From positions 31,410,722-31,474,721 of the forward strand of contig OX291550.1 of assembly GCA_946406115.1 (NCBI GenBank): DNA of 64,000 nucleotides, written 5' to 3'. The notes below the pieces were generated by a model. The model had not been told where the DNA came from, made no database searches, and saw only the letters and a list, made by a program, of their open reading frames with translations. How positions within the stretch are numbered: position 1 is the first letter of the stretch; each line of letters starts with the position of its first letter. This DNA is from Apoda limacodes. Lineage: Eukaryota > Arthropoda > Insecta > Lepidoptera > Limacodidae. Shown here piece after piece: positions 1 to 12,100 of this stretch. The translations under genes and the position numbers were made by a program.

Positions 1-137
1 GGGAGCTACATTCCAAAAGATTGCAATCCGAAGTTCAGCGTTGCTGTATTAGTCACATACAGGAACAGGCAGAGCCAGCTGGATGTATTTCTTCCTTACA
101 TGCACAATTTTCTTAGAAGACAAAATATACATTACAA
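1..137 (+). CDS. B4GALT-like exon a (partial at window edge)
   Basis: Open in frame 1 and encodes FSVAVLVTYRNRQSQLDVFL followed by a helix ending RRQNIHYK. The donor is CATTACAA|GTGAGT at 138, leaving two bases of a codon. YRNR is the conserved donor-site motif of the B4GALT family. The exon may begin before the window. Confidence 0.85.
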
Positions 138-3100
138 GTGAGTTATTTGCAAGTTCTTATATACTTACCTATATCTTGACATGTTAAGTGGTTTAAGTTG
201 TCGAGCTCAGTAACCTAATGCTAGACCTGCCTGAATAATAGCTCACCTATAAATAATCCTACAGTCTGCACACACACATACAATCTCTCTCACACATACA
301 TACGCATGCATGATTATCTTGCTATAAATGTTTTTTTGCATTGTAGCTAGTGCTCTATTGATTTTTGGGCCATTCTTCAAAGAGAGATGGATTACATTTC
401 ACAAAGATACAAACCATACATACACTGAGGAAGTGACAGTATTTTCAATGCTTTGAAGCCAAAATTAAACTTTTAAACACAACTACTTATACTTTTGCTT
501 GATAACATCGTTGTAAGCTTTACAATACAAACATCCGGTTCGCCCGCTAAGTAGATAGACCAGGCACATCATACAATAACAAGACCGAACAGTGAATCCA
601 ATTTTTTTTTACCGTATTGCTGTTTTCGATGGTAGGTCCGCCAATTCCGCCAATAAAACCGCACTGCACGCGACCATTTCGGTTCTAAAGTGTGAGAATG
701 AATTTCCTGCCGATGGCGAGCTGTGCGATGGTAGAAAGTAGCCGTGGGCATTATTTCGAACAATTCCTCAGAACACAACCCATAGTACAAGCAATAGAAC
801 ACTCACAGGGAGGCAAAGTCACTCCTCAGACTTAAGGGCTCGATACCGCAAGTGAGTTTGGAATAGTTGACAATTCTCACAGCCCGTCGTTGAACCGAAT
901 CAAACGGGCCTAGCCGGTATCCGACTGCACCCGCCCAAAAATGACAGCAGTACTCTATATGGGGCCGGACTTGCGAATTGTAAAGCAGCAACCTATGTCC
1001 GAACGCGAAGTACTGCTTCGCTCTGTTGAGTACACCAAAATTTTTGGAAGCCAGCTTCACCTTGTCTAGTAAATGATCTCGGAACTGAACATCGCTGGAG
1101 ATGTCAACACCAAGGATCCCAGTGCTCTTGGAGATGGAGAGGGGAGTGTTCTGGAATTGTGGGACCACAATGAATGGGGTTTTCTAAACGGTGAACCCGC
1201 AGACTTGTGTCTTTGTAAGGTTGAATCGGACCAAGTTTTCCCGTCCCCAGTCAGAGACCTTGGACAGAGTGATCTCAATTTGAAACACAAGTTATTCATG
1301 TTTTCTTCCACAATGGAACAAGGGGTGGTTGCACGCCCCGTGTAATAAGCATCTCCAGTACTGTCATCTGCATAGCAATGTATGTTGTTGATTTCCAACA
1401 TATCAATGATATGCAGTAGAAACAGCGTAAGAGACAGCACAGAGCCTTGCGGGACACCAGCATTAATGTCCATCCTATCAGAGCAACTACTGTCAACTAC
1501 GGCTCGTATGCGTCTGCCGGACAAAAAGCGCGCCACTCATTTGTACAAACCCTCAGGCACTCCTTAAGATGGCAACTTCGATAGAAGACCCCGGTGCAAG
1601 ACCCGATCGAACGCCTTCGCTATGTCCAGGCTACATGCCAATGCCTCCCCCTGACTCTCAATGGCTAGTGCCCATTGGTGTGTGAGATACACTAGAAGGT
1701 CACCAGTCAAGCGACCGTGGCGAAAACCATATTGACGGTCGCTGATCAGGTCGTGTTGTTCTAGTTATCTTGGAAGCTGTGAGTTGATCACATGCTCCAT
1801 CACCTTGGGGGGATAGGTAATAGCAATAGGCCTGTTATTCGTTGGATCTGATCTATCGCCCTTTTCGGGCACCGGGTGCACATTCGCAGTCTTCCATGAA
1901 GACGGAAATTGCCTAGTATGGTAGGAAAGCGTGAAGAGGCGCGTGAGTACAGGACATAACTCAGGAGCACACTGCCTAAGCACCAGTGCTGGTATACATC
2001 TGGCCCACTCGACTTCTGAACGTCTAGAGAAAACAACGCCCGCCGGACTCCCGCTATGTTATAGAGATTTTCGGCATAGTCTTACCGTACCGTACCAGGG
2101 CACAGTGCTTTCTTCGTTCATATTCGAGTTGGAGGCAAAGAGACTGCACAATAGATCGACTTTCTCTTTCGCACTAGGAGCCAAGTCACCATCAGTCTCC
2201 ATTGTATAAACGCAAATAAAAAAGCTCATACATATTGCTATTGTATCTCTAGTATTTTAGCTGTAATCCGGCGTTAAAGAGGAAAATTATTTATTTTTTT
2301 GCTGCCGATATACCGTTTGTTTTATAGTTGGTTCAAATATATTTTTTAGATTTATTAAGAGCTTTTTTGAATTTGTCCCCGTTTATTAGTCTGTTTCAGT
2401 AGCTTCGTAGGCCTGGGGCTCAAGGGACATAATATCAAGAGATTGTTAAAGCAAAGTTCATTCAGTACTTCTATGGGGCGCTAACTTAGGCTAATGTTTT
2501 GTAGAAACGCTATGTTGAGTACGTTCCAGCCTATGGTTGTCATTAAAGGCGTAGTTAGTAGCAGTCATAATTAGGGCATGAATATCGGAATATCGAAATC
2601 CCGGAATCTCGGATCCTTAAGTCCGATACTATAAGTCCGATATTATAATTATAATTCCGATACTGAGTAGTCCAATATCGTAATATCGGAATTAGTCAAA
2701 TATTCTGTTTAAATCTTAAAATAAGACGTAAACGGTGCTAGCCGGCGCTCCGTTGTGCGGGCGATTTGATGTTGTCTCATTACTTTCTTATTGAGCTGCT
2801 AAATAGTTACAGAATGCTATTTCAGCTTTCGTACTTTCTTCCACCAAAGTCCTACAAACTGTCATACAGCACCCAGTACACTATCCAAGAACAGACACGT
2901 TGTTTAAAAAAAATCCTAGGGGGAGGGAGCGAGTCCCCGAATTCATAGTAAAACTATAAAATATTAGAGATCAGCGCCACAGACACTTAACATTTGGGGG
3001 CACGAGCATCCTCAGGCACCATAAAGTCGGTGCTACTGCTAACGAAGAGCGAGGACGATAGTATTGAAAGGCAAATCTACACTTCGTACAACGTCGCCTC

Positions 3101-6100
3101 GCCTTGAACGACTTCCATACTTTGTCAGTTATAGTCGCTGAGTCGAAGGGAGGCAGTCTCTAGATTTTTTGACTGACGTGGCGAATACGACTTACTACAT
3201 TATAGTATAGTATATAGCAGACACAATACAGAAATTCGTGTTTAGAAAACTTGAAAAGCAAAACACATTATCTTAAATTATGTCTCGCTATGAACTTGCA
3301 AAGCTTAATATAATTAATAAAAACAACCTCACAGCGCAAAAACTTTCATACAAGATATCCCTGCCCTTACACCAAAAAATGAAAATCTAAATAAGAACAA
3401 TGGTTTTAAGACAGTGCAACATAATAAGAAATATAATTATAGATACAGAAATGCGCGCGGCACTTCACAAAATACCAGTAAATTGCAAGTAGCAGAATCC
3501 TTCGGATATATATACCTGTCACGAACCAAGAAACATATTACAGTAGATAACTTAAAAGAGTATATTCAAGGAATGGGAGAAGCCTGTCAAAATGTAGAAT
3601 TGCTAAATCAGAGTAAAAAAACAAACTTTAACTCTTTTAAGATAACTGTGACTATGTCAAAATTAAATACGTTTTTGCAGACCGATTTCTGGCCGGAAGG
3701 CTTAGTATTTCGTCGTTATAGACAGCCACGTCCTGTAAAGGACGGCACCGAAACTGTAAGTAAATCACTATGATAGTACAACCTCAAGATAAACTTACAA
3801 CATTGGCTTCTTTTAATTGTAAATCGATTAAAAGATCGGTGGACCACGTTAGAGATCTATGTAAATATGTGGATGTAATTGCCCTACAAGAAACGTGGCT
3901 GCTCCCCCACGACTTGGGGATTATAAATGAAATAGACAAAGAGTTTGCCTGTTGTCCAAATCTGCGGTTGACACTTCTGCTGGTGTGCTACGCGGTCGGC
4001 CATACGGCGGGACGGCAATTATGTGGAGGTCCAGTCTGTTTACTAATGCTAATGTGGTTCAGTGTAATAGTGATCGACTTGTGGCCGTGCGTTTAGGCAT
4101 AGAGGATAGGAGCGTTCTCGTCTTTAGTGTGTACATACCAGTTAATTGCGAAGAAAATCTGCCTGAATATACCGAATGCCTTGCGCAGATAAGTGCTATT
4201 ATTGAAAATACAGACGTTGAATGTGTATTAATAATAGGTGACTTTAATGCGCATCCTGGTACTCTTTTTGGCAAAAAGCTGACGGATATTTGTGACGAAC
4301 AATTATTGCAATACTTAGACCTACAAAGACTTGCGACGGATACCTACACTTTTGTGAGTGACGCGCACGGCACGCGTAGATGGCTCGACCACTGCATTGC
4401 AACTGTGGCGGCGTCTGCGCTAGTGACGGATATAAGTGTACAATATGTCTCATATTGGTCAGACCACTTGCCGATGATTATTAGCTGTAATTTTAATTTA
4501 ATAAGAGCTAAATCTGTGTCGACTAATGAGTCTCCTGTCGAAAAACATGTCTGGGGCGTGAGAGACCAATCGCAAATTGACTTGTATAATAAATTATGCA
4601 CGAAAAAATTATCTAGTCTGTTATACAATTTTAATGTTTTTGACTGCTTAGACGTAGGCGATAAATGCATCAACTGTGATCATCTTAGACATATTGATAT
4701 TTTTTATAACAAAATTATTGAAATATTACGCTTATCAGCTGTACATAATTTTAATATGAAGCGATTTCAAAAGAAGTTGGTAGGGTGGAATTATCATGTA
4801 CGCGAGCTTAATTTAAAAGCCAGAAGTAATTTTTTACAATGGGTAACGTATGGTAGGCCATGCTCGGGTTTTTATTATGAGGCAATGTCGGAATCGCGAA
4901 AGAAATTCAAAGCAGCTGTGAAATATATCCAAAATAATCAGCACAAAATCAAAATGGACATGCTGGCCCGCCAGCATGCGTCAGGAAACTTCGTACAGTT
5001 CTGGAAAGAAACTAAAAAACTAGGAAGTAAAACTGGTTTTCCAATTAATATTGAAGGCGAAGAGGACAAGAAAAAAATTTCCAATTTATTTAGGAAGCAT
5101 TTAACGTTCAAACCTTAAATTCTGTTCACAAAAAAACTATCATACAAGAAGATGAGGGGCATAGTGGCCATGAGACTTCTCAGTGTATAACAGTAACACC
5201 AGATGATATCGAGGAAATACTTAAAAAAAAAAAAACGTGGTAAGTCTCCGGGCCATGATGGGCTAAGTGTCGAGCATATGCTTTACGCGGGCCAGCATGT
5301 CTGTGTTATGCTTGCCAGGTTGTTTAATCTCTGCTTGCAGCACTACTATTTACCGGAAGATATGATACGTACGCTAGTTATACCTATAATAAAAAATAAA
5401 ACTGGCGATGTCTCTAGCATGGCCAATTATAGGCCCATTTCGCTTGCCACAATAGTGGCCAAGATACTCGAACGACTTTTACAGAAAAATATCTCGCCAG
5501 CTTTGTCTATTGACGATGGACAATTTGGTTTTAGACCTCAAGTAGGAACTGACATGGCTATTTTTTCATTAAAGCAAGTAATTAATTATTATAAGAAAGG
5601 AAAAACGAGCGTCTATGCATGTTTTCTAGATTTGAGTAGAGCATTTGACACGATAAATCACGATTTATTATGGGCAAAATTAAAGCGCACATCGGTCCTG
5701 AGTGATGCTGTTGGTTTGCTCACGTACTGTTATCGAAATCAAACCAACAGTATCAGATGGGGCCATGAACTCTCTGACAGCTACAATCTCTCCTCTGGGG
5801 TAAGGCAGGGAGGGTTAACGTCTCCGGAACTATTTTATACCTACGTAAATGATTTGATCGTGGAGCTGAGCAGCACCCCAATCGGACTCAAACTAGATAA
5901 CAGATATGTCAACAATTTAAGTTACGCGGACGACTTGGTGCTGCTTAGCCCCTCTATCAAAGGATTAAGACACTTGTTATGGATATGTGAGAAATATGCG
6001 AAAAATTTTGACCTAATATATAATGTGAAGAAGACAGAGATGGTAATATTTAGATATAGAAAGGGACCCGACAATGTGCCCCCTGTCCTGCTCGATGGGC

Positions 6101-9100
6101 AGACTATTAAAATTTCAGTAAGCTTCAAGTATCTTGGCCATATTGTTTCGTCGAGTGGAAGAGACGATTACGATATTGAACGACAATGCAGAGCTTTATG
6201 TGTGGTCGGCAATATGACAATACGTAAGTTCGCTAATTCGTCTCACGATGTAAAGCTAACCTTGTTTAAAGCGTTCTGTCAGACTTTTTATACATGTCAA
6301 CTCTGGACGGATTACACTATAAAAGCTCATGATGGAATACGAGTCACCTACAACAATATCTTTAGGCAGCTTATGGGACATAAGCGCTACTGTAGCGCCT
6401 CGGGTATGTACCTTGAGGCGCGTGTGGATTCATTTAATGCCATTCAGAGAAACCGGGTTGCCAAATTCATGTCCAGGATTGACACGTGTAAAAACTCAAT
6501 TATAGCAAGCCTGGCGGAAAGGATATTTTTGACAAATGTTTATAAACGTTGGGTGCAAATAATAGATTAGTATTTATAATAAATTATTATAATATAATGA
6601 TTTTAGATAAGGTGAAGCTGGCGTCCAAAAAACTTGGTGTACTCAACAGAGCGAAGCAGTACTTCACGTCGGGGCAAAGGTTGCTACTTTACAAGTCGCA
6701 AGTTCGGCCCCATATGGAGTACTGCTGCCATCTCTGGGCAGGTGCACCCGAATACCAGCTTGGCCCTTTTGACTCGGTTCAACGACGGACTGTGAGAATT
6801 GTCGACGATTCCAAACTCACTTGCGGTATCGAGCCCTTAAGTCTGAGGAGAGACTTTGCCTCACTGTGTGTGTTCTACCGCTTGTACAATGGGTTGTGTT
6901 CTGAGGAATTGTTCGAAATGATGCCCACGGCTACTTTCTACCATCGCACCGCTCGCCATCGGCAGAGAATTCATTCTCACACTTTAGAACCTAAATGGTC
7001 GCGTACATTGCGGTTTCAGAGAAACTTCCTCCCGCGAACGCTTAAGTTGTGAAATGAGCTCCCTGCCAAGGTTTTCTGCAAGGACTACAGTATGGAGTTC
7101 TTCAAGAAAGAAGTTATTGGATTTCTGAAGGGTCGGCAACGCGCAAGTGATACCCCTGGTGTTGCAAGCGTCCATAGGCTACGGTGACCGCTTACCATCA
7201 GGCGGGCCGTAAGCTTGTTTGCCACCTTAGTGGTATAAAAAAAAAAAAAATGATATTAAAATTTAATAATCTCTTTTTATCAATAATAACTTCAGAATTT
7301 CATTGTCTTCTGGGTTTTGTTTTATTTTATGTTATGTTATAATTTTTTTTTATGTCTGATATTGTAGCCTTACAATGGATCTTGTGTCTGAATAAAAGAA
7401 TATTTATTTATTTTATTTAATACAGAAGATGACAATTAATAGCAGTAGTACCATTCCTGCCTTTATAATTCCCAAAATGGCTTGAAAAGGCGACAAATTT
7501 TTCAAACCAACGAGTAAAAAAGTATATAATGCGTATGTATGGCCCAAACCTCAAATATAATGCAAACCCTGTATGAACTGGAGCTGTCACAGAAACAAAG
7601 ACTATGTTGAGGTAGTTTTATTAGTTTCCGATTAAAGTAACTACCCAACCACTACAAGGTGTGATATGACTTTTGGCCAAGAATTTGAGAAAATCTAAAA
7701 AAAATAGGATAGCCTTGCCTGTGGACGGCAATTTGTACTTTTTTGAAATTATTATAGCTTATTAACTTGTATGCGACAAAACCGGAAAGAGGGATTAGTG
7801 TATACATAACATACGTACAGAGCGTTTGTTTTTTAGGTAAGTTTTGCCTTAGTGTTAAAAGTAAGCGTATTTTTCGTCAGCTGGATATTTTTGATGCATT
7901 GTCCGAAGTTTGCTTATGCTGAAATGCTTTAATTAATTGAGAATGCACTATCAAGTGTCTCTCCTAAAAACATATACATAATCTTAGTAAATAAGTAGTT
8001 TAGTTTTGTATTTTTAAATGATGATTTTGAGTTTATTTATTACATTAGTAACAGAAGAGTAGCGGAGTGGAGGAGTTTCTATGAACGCATTATGAAAGAA
8101 AGAGGTGATTTTATAAAAATTTTATTCTCTCGTTAATTTTTTTTCCAATTTTGATTAAGTATTTTAGAAAAGTTATTTCAGAAAGTATTTTTAATTTAGA
8201 TTTTGTCTATAGGTTGTGCTATTTTGAAATATATTTAGTAAAATTGATTTAAGTTTTATGTTTTTTTTATAGTTAAATCATCACAGAAGTTGTTTTATTT
8301 TTATGTTGATTACAAAAAGTAATTAATTTAAAACATCTTGTATCTAATTCAACTTTATGGAATATATGTTCAATTCCGATATTAATATCTAATATCGGAA
8401 ATCAATATTGGAATTGATAACCTTCCGATATTACATGCCCTAGTCATAATGTTAAAATTGAGTTTGTTTATCAGTCTGTCGAGAACCTTGCCTCCGTTCT
8501 ACTCAGGATAGGTGGTTTTTATCGGAATCTAACGCGATGATGATCAGCTGATGGTTGGTTAGTCTAGCATAGTGGCTTTTCTTATTCACCAAGATGTCGC
8601 ATAATGCGATCTGCTGAATTATCTCTCCCCTTCTCTCTCTCTATTTCTCATCATCTCTGTCGGTTTTTCTATCTCTAGGTAGTGTCATGGAATAACTTAA
8701 TGGAATATATATATCTTATATATGAACATTTTAGGAGAAAACAGAAACAAATCTGTATATCGATAGCAAATATATAAAAAAAAACTTTTTAATGTCGGAT
8801 TACAGCTTAAGTATTAGAGTAACATAAATATCTATCTTAGCTTTTTTATAGGAAATTTAATAAGGTAAAGTTTTTGTTTACACGATTTCATCGTATTAAT
8901 AATTATTGCCGAGATATAAGCAAAAAACTAAAAAAGGGTACGTTTTTTCCAAGATGGCGGCGCGAGCGCAACAGGTATCGATGGGGACTTTTAGTATGCA
9001 CAACGGGAGGAAAATTCAAAACTCTACGAATTAATGTTATTTAATTTTCTAATTTGACTGGACTAATTATTTAATTTATGAAACCATCTTTTCTAAATTA

Positions 9101-12100
9101 GAAAACATGTAATACAGGGCCCAGCTTTAAAATGGTTCTGGAGGAAGCACAAGCTATAATGCATAGGTTAATAATAATCAAAGGGTATGGATTTAAAAAG
9201 CCAGCGCTTTTTTGGTAGCAACCAGTGCGTATTGTAGCTTTCTTAGAAAAATATTTTGACTTTGATAAACATCCCAGTGCTAAAGTCGTAAATGAAAATT
9301 CCAGAATATACGTAATTGAGCAAGAGGACAATAAGCCATGGAACAAGGGTCTGCTGTACAACATAGGGGCCAAGCTAGCAATAGTGGAGCAGTTTCCGTG
9401 TTTGATCCTGCACGACGTGGACCTTCTGCCGCTGGACGAAGCCAACCTGTATGCGTGCGGTGCGCAGCCGCGACACCTGAGCGCTAGCATCGACAAGTTC
9501 CGCTACGTGGTCCCGTACGCGACGCTGGTCGGTGGCGTGCTCGCCGTGCGCGCAGATCAGTACCAGGCGCTCGACGGGTTCTCCAACAGGTTCGAGCAGT
9601 GGGGCGGCGAGGACGATGACTTCGTCGCCAGGATGGACAGACACGGTCTCAGTGTGTTAAGGTCTCATGTTTCATTATAATTGTTTTTGTATGTGATTAA
9701 GGCAAAGTGGAGGTGACGTCACATGTCAAGCTACAATGTAACGAATACGTTGAGAAGTGCACACTCTAACCACAACTTTAGACCCACCAACTTATCTGAC
9801 ACTCTTCAGCTTGAGAAACTTCACATTTTTAGGTTATTAAACTTAAGAAATAATGACATCATGTTGTATGCTTACGGGCTGTCATAGACTTCAAGTTATA
9901 TAATCTGTCCTAAGAACTGCGCAATAACGTCACAAATTTGGCCACACCTTAGAAAGAGACAAAGTTAACCCATGGTATCTTTCCTAATAGACAAGACACT
10001 ACAGTTTCGCTTCGTCTCTGTCATACTTTTGCGCCCTTTATTTTTCACATCTGGTTACGAAATGCGCCGTCCAATTTTCTACGCCTATGGGCTGTTTGTA
10101 TATTAAAACCTATGTTAGTGTTGCGATACTAAGTAATTTGGAAAATCTTATGCCATAACACTAATATTATCACCATAAATATAATATTGATACGTGACGC
10201 ACGGAATCAGACGGTGACGGACACAAATGTCACGTTTGCATCTATAAAGTGATAGTTACTTTTCGGCTATTCTTGGTTCGTATGTTTGTATGAACCACAA
10301 CCACACTGAATCATATCATAGTGTTGGAAAATGAAATTACCGAACGCTGCCCAGAAATTTTATTTGTTTAATTTATTTTAATTAGAACCTCTTCGATCAA
10401 TCACGACTCCGATCTCAGATAAGTTGTGGGTTTAAAACTGCAACTCAAGTGGTTTTTTCTTCACATTAAAAGCCCTTAAAGAGGATATATTCCAACCTAG
10501 AGGATATACAGAAATAGGTATTTGAAAAATATTTACTGTCACGCTCGGACCCGGGCCACAATACAGATGCGCGAAAGGGACAACTGTACCTCGGGCTGAT
10601 TTTACCAAGTCACAATTATTTCACTTTTTTCTTCCAATCTCAACCAAATTTAATGGTAATTGCTTTAGCTGAAAGGTATTGAATCATGTGGTGAAACTAT
10701 GTTGCTATAGAGGTGACCACTAAAATTCAACTTCCATAAGTCAGCCTTTAACAGTCCACTGCTGCACATAGTCCTTTCTTAATGAACGCCACCACACCCG
10801 ATCCTTCGCTTTTCTTAGGCAGCCACTTCCACCCACCTTTTTCAGGCCATCGGTCCACCTGTCTTCAGGGCGGCACACGCTGCGACTACCGATGCACTCC
10901 GTCTCCACTCTTAAGACTCGTCTACCTCAACGGCAATCGATTCCACAACCAATATGACCAGCAAATTGTGAGTTCAGTTTGCTTATTCTGTTGGGTACGT
11001 CAGTGACTTAGGTTCTTCGTCGGATCTCTTCATTTCTGATCATATTCTTTAAAGACTCCGAGCATAGCCCTTTCTGTAGCTCGCTGAGTTTAAACTTGTA
11101 GATCAGCGAGCGACGAGCACCAGACATTTAAAAATGCACCTATTCGGATCACCCCCATTTTTACAGTTACTACACTGCACCGTATTCCAACAGTCGTTCG
11201 TTCAACTTTACACCTGTAGAGGCAGTTCGTAAGTGTTTTAATGTTAAGTCGTGTTGGCGCGCCATTTCTTTAGTAGCGATTTTGTACGGTTGTATTTTGT
11301 GCGTACAGATTTTTTGCAATGCAAAATTTCCAATACAATTTAATGTGTTCCCGAACGCACTAAAATCAATTGCGCGCACGCTACGTGCATTCGCAAGTCG
11401 CGTGTTGGTTCCCACCTATTGTCGGTTTTTTGACGAACGCTTTGAGCGCGCGCCGTGTTATCAGGACAGCTAATTCGCGGCGGATCTGCCTCCTGCCATT
11501 GATTTTTAAATTGTCGATTGTAAAAATTTATGGAGATGAAGACTGAGACTTTTATGGTGTAATAAAATAATTGAAACACCAATATAGTCATGTACACTTC
11601 AAAATCAAACGGCTCCATGGCGTGCGCGCTGAACACTGCCCGGAATGGCCATTGTTGAGGCGCGCAGACCGTCCACATACATGTTGCATTGTATATCTTG
11701 TGTTACAAATAATCTGTACCCAGCTTAACAGTCAACTGTTCGCCAAACCTTTCACGAGTAGAGAAGTAGTTCCTCAGAATTTAATGATGTAAGGTCGTAT
11801 TGACACGCGACTGCTTTATTTATTATCTACTAGCTTTTGCCCGCGGTTCCGCCTGCCAGTAATTCGGTTATCGGTGTAAGATTTCAACGGCATCTTCTCA
11901 ATTATAGAAATAAACCGACTCACGCTGGTCGTTTTCAAGTAACCGATGTCAGACAAATAGACAGAGTTACTTTCGCATTTATGATATTACTATGTACTAC
12001 TTGTCCCAGAAAGAGCAGGTAAAAGCACTGCAGTATGGACGACGTAAAGACCTGACGAAGATTCCTAAATCCTGCCTAATCTAAATTTTTACCCAACTGC

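Larger units (their letters stand above)
3230..7425 (+). mobile_element. Non-LTR retrotransposon with ORF1 and ORF2 (CR1/L2-like), interrupted by LINE tail B
   Basis: Contains an ORF1 remnant (to 3773), an ORF2 with endonuclease and reverse transcriptase (3770-6570), and a 3' UTR resuming after the inserted LINE B. It ends in AATAAAAGAATATTTATTTATTTTATTTA near 7390-7425, an A/T microsatellite-type tail rather than a plain poly(A). The 5' end is not well defined; ORF1-like frame is visible back to about 3240. The element sits inside the hAT-like transposon. Clade assignment is tentative. Confidence 0.8.
2572..8442. mobile_element. hAT-like DNA transposon (non-autonomous), filled by nested LINEs
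   Basis: Left end TAGGGCATGAATATCGGAA (2572 on) and right end, read inverted, TAGGGCATGTAATATCGGAA form terminal inverted repeats. Both sides are bounded by a perfect 8-bp direct repeat GTCATAAT (2564-2571 and 8443-8450). An 8-bp duplication with TAGGG-type ends fits the hAT superfamily. Both subterminal regions (2585-2700, 8368-8430) carry many CCGATAT/ATATCGG words in both orientations, like hAT subterminal binding repeats. I found no transposase. About 4.2 kb of the 5.87 kb is a LINE inserted later. Confidence 0.8.

Noticed and set aside
2766..2948. Possible transposase exon in the hAT-like element
   Set aside because: No hAT signature residues; short frame without similarity.
9098..9644. 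Minus-strand frames over the galactosyltransferase exon
   Set aside because: Shadows of the coding exon, which has family motifs and splice phase.
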